Assembly: GCA_937915285.1 (NCBI GenBank)
Contig: CALDNG010000319.1
Span: 1 to 6,050, forward strand
From: an uncultured Desulfomonile sp.
Lineage (GTDB): Bacteria > Desulfobacterota > Desulfomonilia > Desulfomonilales > Desulfomonilaceae
Length of the DNA stretch: 6,050 bases
Direction: 5' to 3'
Shown here: in pieces, positions 1-3,724 of the stretch
How the letters are laid out: each line of letters opens with the position of its first letter
Numbering within the stretch: position 1 is the first letter of the stretch
Made by a program: the position numbers and the translations under genes
The notes under the pieces: generated by a model
Told to the model about the DNA's origin: nothing
Seen by the model: only the letters and a program-made list of their open reading frames with translations
The model's database searches: none

Positions 1-153
1 ACAATTTTTGCCAATAGGCCTTTAGGCGGAATGTTCTAATGAATCAGGAGTATTTGACAGACTTCGTCGGTTTGCTTTTCCAGCACCGCATTATTCGTAG
101 CCCCCCAGAAGAACTTTGTTATTGTTGAATAATTCTTTTTTAGACTAACGTGT
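1..153. other. region left of the regulator gene, no supportable gene
   Basis: No convincing coding frame was found. A plus-strand frame is open from position 1 to TAA at 37-39 (12 codons) and could be the tail of a gene entering from the left, but it is too short to judge. On the plus strand, TTATT and AATAA (around 119-132) can pair just before a run of six T residues (135-140). That would make an AT-only, weak terminator for rightward transcription. On the minus strand no hairpin with a T-run follows the regulator's stop codon. Confidence 0.4.
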
Positions 154-1239
154 TCATTTGTAGTTCTTTGGATCAATACCCATTTTTGCGATCTGCCGAA
201 TCAGAGCGTACCTGGATATGCCAAGAATACGTGCTGCAGGCTGAACTTTACCTCCTGTCTTACGCAACGCGTTTTCAATATAGCTCATCTCAACTAGTCG
301 CGATGCCTGGGGAAGCGGTTGCGGGGATTCGACTATGGTGGTGGGGTCAAAGGAGTCTGAGTGTGAATCAATGAGGGTCTTGAGCAACTGGAACGATGAA
401 CGGAATCTCTTCTGATTTTCCTGGAAGGCAATTTCCACCTTCTTGCGGGTGCTAATATCACGCACGAAGCCTTGAAATACCGTGTCCTTGAATTCAGTGG
501 CCCTCAGGAACAACTCTCCGTCAAAAATTGAACCATCCTTACGACGAAATCTTGTCTCCTTAAAAAGCCATTCACCTTTGCAAGCAAGAGCTTTCTTGTT
601 CAGCTCCATTTCCTGCTGTTGATTTAGAAAGACGGATTGGCCAACGGAAGTACGGTTAACAATCTCTGCCATTTCGGATTTTGATTCGTAGCCGAAGAGT
701 TCGGCCAGGGTGTTGTTAGCATGAGACATTTTTCCGGCCGAGCCATACTGCATTAGACCGAACGGCGCAGTGTTGAAAAGCTCATCGTATTTCATGTGAT
801 CGGCCCCCATTTCCTTTTTGGTGGTCTCCATCTCCGGGCCACAACGGAATTCCAACAATTTACCAAAAGATTTGAGCCCTTCTCTCAATGTAATGGCCTG
901 CATCCTACAAGTTTCATCATTTAATAAATCAAATTCAAAAGAACATTCAGCATCCTGATTTTCTTCCAGGAGTTTCAAATTTTGAACAAGGATTTCAGGC
1001 TGATCCACCTTCTTAGCAATTAGCCCTAAGGCTTCTCCCAGAGGTGTTCCGGTAATTTCGTTGACCTCGCATCCCCATAACGCAGCAAAACCATTACTAC
1101 AAAAAACAACTTTTTCGCAGCAATCAACAACAATGATTGCTCCGGCAACCGAGTTCAATGCCAACCCAAGGAGGGGCATGACAATTTTTTCATCATTGGG
1201 GATTGGCATATTGGCAATGCGTTGAAACACTTCACCCAT
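154..1239 (-). CDS. PAS-PAS sensor protein with C-terminal Fis-type helix-turn-helix (DNA-binding regulator)
   Basis: This is probably a cytosolic one-component transcriptional regulator: PAS domains sense a signal and a C-terminal Fis/HTH_8 domain binds DNA. Numbered from the chosen start at 1239 (361 aa), the first, divergent PAS domain covers about 24-137 and carries a Cys cluster (40, 41, 47, 57). A clearer PAS domain covers about 149-267, with the motifs APFGL, FGYES and RRKDGS and the PAC ending VRDISTRKK. A short linker follows, then the HTH at about 317-357 (TGGKVQPAARILGISR, then LIRQIAKMGI), closely resembling the C-terminal helix-turn-helix of NtrC-type activators. No AAA+ sigma-54 ATPase lies between PAS and HTH: there is no Walker A, no GAFTGA and no room for it. 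No transmembrane segment or signal peptide is seen. The frame stays open up to an ATG at 1323, but the extra 28 codons run through a hairpin plus T-run and look non-coding. Neither start has a good ribosome site, so the start is uncertain. The gene diverges from the channel gene. The domain call is firm; ligand and target genes are unknown. Confidence 0.9.
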   Translation of the reverse strand: MGEVFQRIANMPIPNDEKIVMPLLGLALNSVAGAIIVVDCCEKVVFCSNGFAALWGCEVNEITGTPLGEALGLIAKKVDQPEILVQNLKLLEENQDAECSFEFDLLNDETCRMQAITLREGLKSFGKLLEFRCGPEMETTKKEMGADHMKYDELFNTAPFGLMQYGSAGKMSHANNTLAELFGYESKSEMAEIVNRTSVGQSVFLNQQQEMELNKKALACKGEWLFKETRFRRKDGSIFDGELFLRATEFKDTVFQGFVRDISTRKKVEIAFQENQKRFRSSFQLLKTLIDSHSDSFDPTTIVESPQPLPQASRLVEMSYIENALRKTGGKVQPAARILGISRYALIRQIAKMGIDPKNYK

Positions 1240-1289
1240 TTGGATACAACACGAGGGTTTTCGAATTAAAAAAAAAGTTAAGGAGCTAG

Positions 1290-1312
1290 AAAAAAGCCTT
1301 CGGCCGGGCCTT
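1290..1312 (-). terminator. terminator-like hairpin with T-run, upstream of the PAS-HTH regulator
   Basis: Read on the minus strand, AAGGCC (1312-1307) can pair with GGCTTT (1298-1293) around an 8-base loop, with one G-T pair. The 3' arm runs into six T residues (1295-1290). This is the form of a short intrinsic terminator. It lies 50 bp upstream of the preferred regulator start and inside the 5' extension of its open frame. It could end a leftward transcript from the intergenic gap, act as a leader attenuator, or be chance. The stem is only six pairs, so confidence is low. Confidence 0.3.
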
Positions 1313-1405
1313 ATGAGGCGCATATAAGCAGTTCAGCGGAATTTGTATAAAAATGAAACTCCGCATAAACTACGAGCATGTTGAGGACATATACTAGCCA
1401 AGAAA

Positions 1406-1571
1406 TTGAAGAAAAACAATCTAATTCTTTCGTTCTTGGTTTTCTTATTCTCAAGCCTTGCCAGACGGAATGATTCTACAGCTAATGGACTACAACATGT
1501 ATGAGCAGGCAGTCGCCGACCGCGTCAGGACAGCCATGGAAGGTTGTGGCATCAAAGATTATTCAACCTGA
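1406..1571 (+). pseudogene. possible decayed gene for a small exported protein (frameshifted)
   Basis: Two short overlapping plus-strand frames together look like one broken gene. The first, from a TTG at 1406 to a stop at 1502-1504, begins with Lys-Lys-Asn-Asn followed by a hydrophobic stretch (LILSFLVFLFSSLA), the shape of a signal peptide. The second, open from 1425 and with an ATG at 1470, ends at TGA 1569-1571 and has a balanced, helix-like composition (YEQAVADRVRTAMEG, then CGIKDYST). Skipping one base between about 1455 and 1500 would join them. After the TGA the same frame stays open for 15 more codons, to TAA at 1617-1619. I recognise no family. No clear ribosome site precedes the TTG; a GAGGA lies about 18 bases upstream. 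It may be a pseudogene, or two frames that look coding by chance. Confidence 0.22.
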
Positions 1572-1633
1572 CAGGTATTGTCCAACAACAGGCCGGTTGA
1601 AGAGAAAAAACTAATTTAAGGCGAATTGTCATT

Positions 1634-1660
1634 TTGTCCTTGCTTACCATTTGATATACT
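1634..1660 (+). promoter_or_regulatory. candidate sigma-70-like promoter facing the channel gene
   Basis: TATACT at 1655-1660 is a fair -10 box (five of six to TATAAT). TTGTCC at 1634-1639 is a possible -35 box, but the spacing is only 15 bp. It would give a leader of roughly 210 bases before the channel start at 1880, containing the two inverted repeats described separately. It could equally have served the decayed small frames nearby. This is a by-eye match only, with no support beyond the two boxes. Confidence 0.2.
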
Positions 1661-1692
1661 TCACTGGCGAAATATGAACAGCAGTCAGCCAG

Positions 1693-1702
1693 GGCAATTG
1701 CC
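1693..1702. repeat. 10-bp perfect palindrome GGCAATTGCC
   Basis: GGCAATTGCC is its own reverse complement. It lies about 33 bases downstream of the candidate -10 box and 178 bases upstream of the channel start. Palindromes of this size can be operator half-sites for dimeric regulators, and the neighbouring Fis-type protein would bind as a dimer, but nothing here links the two. It overlaps a short plus-strand open frame and may be chance. Confidence 0.25.
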
Positions 1703-1761
1703 AGAAAAATGAATGAATTCTTCAAAATGATCTCGAATTATTGATTCTGGTCGCTATTACC

Positions 1762-1857
1762 ATGGAGAGCAGCGCTCAGGGCGCAGGCCTCCCGGATAAA
1801 GGGCCTGTTAATACCTGTATTGTTCAGGAAACAGTAAGCAACCTGAAGAAAAATTAA
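1762..1857 (+). CDS. hypothetical 31-residue open frame directly upstream of the channel gene
   Basis: An ATG at 1762 opens 31 codons ending at TAA 1855-1857, 22 bases before the channel start. The frame remains open upstream to 1717, where residues LELLILVAIT would form a short hydrophobic segment before the ATG (MESSAQGAGLPDKG). With an upstream TTG at 1741, or a frameshift from the neighbouring frame (MNEFFKMISNY, from 1708), the whole would look like a signal peptide followed by a small mature chain. No convincing ribosome site precedes 1762, no family is recognised, and a GC-rich inverted repeat (1784-1807) lies inside it. It may be a remnant, a leader peptide or nothing; the call is tentative. 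Confidence 0.15.
   Translation: MESSAQGAGLPDKGPVNTCIVQETVSNLKKN
1784..1807. repeat. GC-rich inverted repeat in the channel gene's 5' leader
   Basis: CAGGCC (1784-1789) is the exact reverse complement of GGCCTG (1802-1807), with a 12-base loop. It lies 72 bases upstream of the channel ATG and well clear of the ribosome site. No T-run follows on either side, so it is not an intrinsic terminator. It could be an RNA hairpin in the leader or a protein site. I could not match it and its surroundings to a riboswitch class I know. Confidence 0.3.
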
Positions 1858-1879
1858 TTAAACAAGGATTTGATCCCGC

Positions 1880-3592
1880 ATGAAGCTTGTTCTCGCTACG
1901 CTTCTCAGTATATTCACAAAAGGTCAGGAAAGAAACATAACGGTATTACTCAAGTTCGTTCTTGTCCTGGTCATTCTGGTGACACTATTCTCGGTTGCAT
2001 TCCATTTCGTTATGCTTTCAGAAAACCGTGAATTTAGCTGGATCACAGGTTTTTATTGGACGCTCACTGTGATGTCAACCCTTGGATTCGGTGACATCAC
2101 ATTCACCAGCGATCTGGGTAAACTGTTTTCCATTGTGGTGCTTTTATCAGGCCTCATTTTTCTGCTTACAATGCTTCCTTTCATTTTCATTCGTTTTCTT
2201 TACTTGCCCTGGCTAGAGTCCCATACCAAGGCCCGAGTTCCGAGAGAGTTACCGCCAACCACTGAAAACCATATAGTTCTAAGCAATTATGGTCCGATTG
2301 CCATAAATCTGGTCGAAAGGCTCAAGCAATACGATTACGGATATGTAATCGTGATACAGGACACGCAGCAGGCATTGGAGCTGAATGATCTCGACTATAA
2401 TATTGTCCTTGGAGACCTTGGCGATCCGGAGACGTACCGGAAAATCAGGACGGAAAAGGCTGCGCTGGTTTTTGCTAATGTAGATGATATTCTGAATACC
2501 AGCATAGCGTTTACGGTAAGGGAGATTTCCCGAGATGTGCCCATTGTGGCAAATGCAGATCTTGATGAATCAGTCGATATTCTCGAATTAGCTGGCAGCA
2601 CCTACGTCTTTCAATTCATGAAGATGCTTGGTCAATCATTGGCCAGGAGGGTGCTTGGGGCAAGCACTCGAGCCAACGTGATCGGGAGCATTGACACCCT
2701 TGTTATTGCTGAGGCCCCCATGATGCGGACTCCACTGGTGGGCCTGACATTGCAGCAAGCTAATTTGCGTGAACTCGCCGGTATAACCGTAGTGGGTGTC
2801 TGGGAAAGGGGCAGATTTCAGATTCCAACAGCTCAAACCCTGATTGGCCCTTCAACAGTTCTTCTCCTGGCCGGATCAACCGGGCAACTTGAGAATTATG
2901 ATAAACAGTTCGGGCATTTCCAAAACCACAGGGCTCCTGTCCTCATTCTGGGTGGCGGAAGGGTTGGCTGTGCGGCAGCCCAGGCCCTGGAAGAGCGCAA
3001 CATCGATTACCGCATTATCGAAAAGGATCCCTTGCTGATCACAGATGATCATTATGTGCTTGGGAGCGCTGCCGACATACATACTTTGAAAAAGGCGGGC
3101 ATTCAGGAGGCTCCCTCCGTCATAATTACCACCAGAAATGACCCAACCAATATCTACCTGACCATTTATTGCCGCAAGCTACGGCCTGACATCCAAATCA
3201 TCAGTCGGGCCAATTTCGCCACCAATATCTGGAAGCTGCATGAAGCAGGAGCCGACTTGGTGATGTCATACGCTTCCATGGCTGCAAATGTCATAATGAG
3301 TCTACTCAAGCCTGGCGAACAAGTGATGCTGGCTGAGGGGCTCAACGTATTTACAGTTGAAACTCATCCCTCCCTGGTCGGTAAAACTCTTGCTCAAAGC
3401 CATATCCGCAGAGAGACAGGATGCAACCTTATCGCAGTCCACGACTTGGATGAGATGATAATAAACCCCGACCCATCCTATCGATTCCGCGAAGGTAACG
3501 AACTGATAATAGTCGGCTCTACCGAGGCCGAAAGGAACTTTTTCAGGATGTTTCCGGAATTGACCAAGCGAAAGCGTTCCCAGGAGAAATGA
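1880..3592 (+). CDS. two-transmembrane K+ channel subunit with tandem RCK (TrkA-N/TrkA-C) domains, GsuK-like
   Basis: This is probably an inner-membrane, ligand-gated potassium channel subunit (570 aa), expected to assemble as a tetramer. TM1 is at about 21-46. The pore helix and filter read FYWTLTVMSTLGFGD, with selectivity filter T67-L-G-F-G-D72 in place of the usual TVGYGD. TM2 is at about 81-108 and is interrupted by Pro100 and Pro110. The first RCK covers about 130-345 (TrkA-N then a TrkA-C-like lobe). Its nucleotide loop reads SNYGPIA and keeps only Gly138 of GxGxxG. The second RCK covers about 352-560, with an intact loop GGGRVG (358-363), acidic Glu381, and a TrkA-C lobe from about 485. 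Length and layout match the family of Geobacter sulfurreducens GsuK, a dual-RCK channel reported to be activated by ADP and NAD+ and inhibited by Ca2+; whether this protein shares those ligands is inference. The ATG at 1880 is preceded by AAGGAT (1864-1869), slightly far away but usable. The gene stands alone, divergent from the regulator and convergent with the kinase. The K+ channel call is strong. Confidence 0.93.
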   Translation: MKLVLATLLSIFTKGQERNITVLLKFVLVLVILVTLFSVAFHFVMLSENREFSWITGFYWTLTVMSTLGFGDITFTSDLGKLFSIVVLLSGLIFLLTMLPFIFIRFLYLPWLESHTKARVPRELPPTTENHIVLSNYGPIAINLVERLKQYDYGYVIVIQDTQQALELNDLDYNIVLGDLGDPETYRKIRTEKAALVFANVDDILNTSIAFTVREISRDVPIVANADLDESVDILELAGSTYVFQFMKMLGQSLARRVLGASTRANVIGSIDTLVIAEAPMMRTPLVGLTLQQANLRELAGITVVGVWERGRFQIPTAQTLIGPSTVLLLAGSTGQLENYDKQFGHFQNHRAPVLILGGGRVGCAAAQALEERNIDYRIIEKDPLLITDDHYVLGSAADIHTLKKAGIQEAPSVIITTRNDPTNIYLTIYCRKLRPDIQIISRANFATNIWKLHEAGADLVMSYASMAANVIMSLLKPGEQVMLAEGLNVFTVETHPSLVGKTLAQSHIRRETGCNLIAVHDLDEMIINPDPSYRFREGNELIIVGSTEAERNFFRMFPELTKRKRSQEK

Positions 3593-3612
3593 AAGCACGT
3601 TAGGACGGAAGA

Positions 3613-3652
3613 ATGCGCTCCGGGTTACTTACGCCTTGCGCATAAATTTTTG
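3613..3652 (+). terminator. weak hairpin plus T-run after the channel gene
   Basis: ATGCGC (3613-3618) and GCGCAT (3638-3643) are exact reverse complements with a 19-base loop, followed by AAATTTTTG. It lies 20 bases after the channel stop codon, in the 132-bp gap between convergent genes. The stem is short, the loop long, and three A residues separate it from the T-run, so it is at best a poor intrinsic terminator. No better candidate was found in the gap for either strand. Confidence 0.3.
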
Positions 3653-3724
3653 ATGGGTTTCTGATTGAAATTGGTATTCTGTTTAGGTTTAACCTTTATT
3701 TTTAGTGAGGACAGATGGTCGGTT

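Larger units (their letters stand above)
1240..1879. other. divergent intergenic region without an intact recognisable gene
   Basis: This stretch of about 640 bp separates the leftward regulator from the rightward channel gene and should hold both promoters. No frame in it reaches 60 codons. It contains a leftward terminator-like hairpin (1290-1312) and a group of short plus-strand frames with coding-like character (1353-1397, 1406-1571, about 1660-1743, 1717-1857). It also holds a possible -35/-10 pair near 1634-1660, a 10-bp perfect palindrome at 1693-1702, and a GC-rich inverted repeat at 1784-1807. No tRNA, no riboswitch class I could recognise and no transposon end was seen. The size of the gap and the short coding-like frames suggest one or more decayed small genes; this is inference. 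Confidence 0.55.

Noticed and set aside
52..170. Minus-strand frame of about 40 codons past the regulator stop (includes EKQTDEVCQILLIH)
   Set aside because: It has no ATG, would need a TTG start overlapping the regulator's 3' end, lacks a ribosome site and matches no family; likely chance.
150..374. Plus-strand 74-codon frame opposite the regulator's C-terminus
   Set aside because: It is antisense to the conserved helix-turn-helix coding sequence and its composition is not protein-like.
1452..1463. Minus-strand TGGCAAGGCTTG as a sigma-54 promoter
   Set aside because: The spacing between the GG and the TTG elements is two bases too short for a -24/-12 promoter.
1760..1830. c-di-GMP (GEMM) riboswitch in front of the channel
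   Set aside because: The GC-rich inverted repeat recalled the GEMM core, but the conserved loop and receptor sequences could not be found.
2395..3082. Several minus-strand open frames and one plus-strand frame of 64-68 codons inside the channel gene
   Set aside because: They lie wholly within a well-supported gene and show no motif, ribosome site or family likeness; they are frame shadows.
3660..3724. Terminator for the histidine kinase in the convergent gap (around AGGTTTAACCT)
   Set aside because: The palindromic stretch leaves no loop and is AT-rich with no T-run in the correct position on the minus strand.
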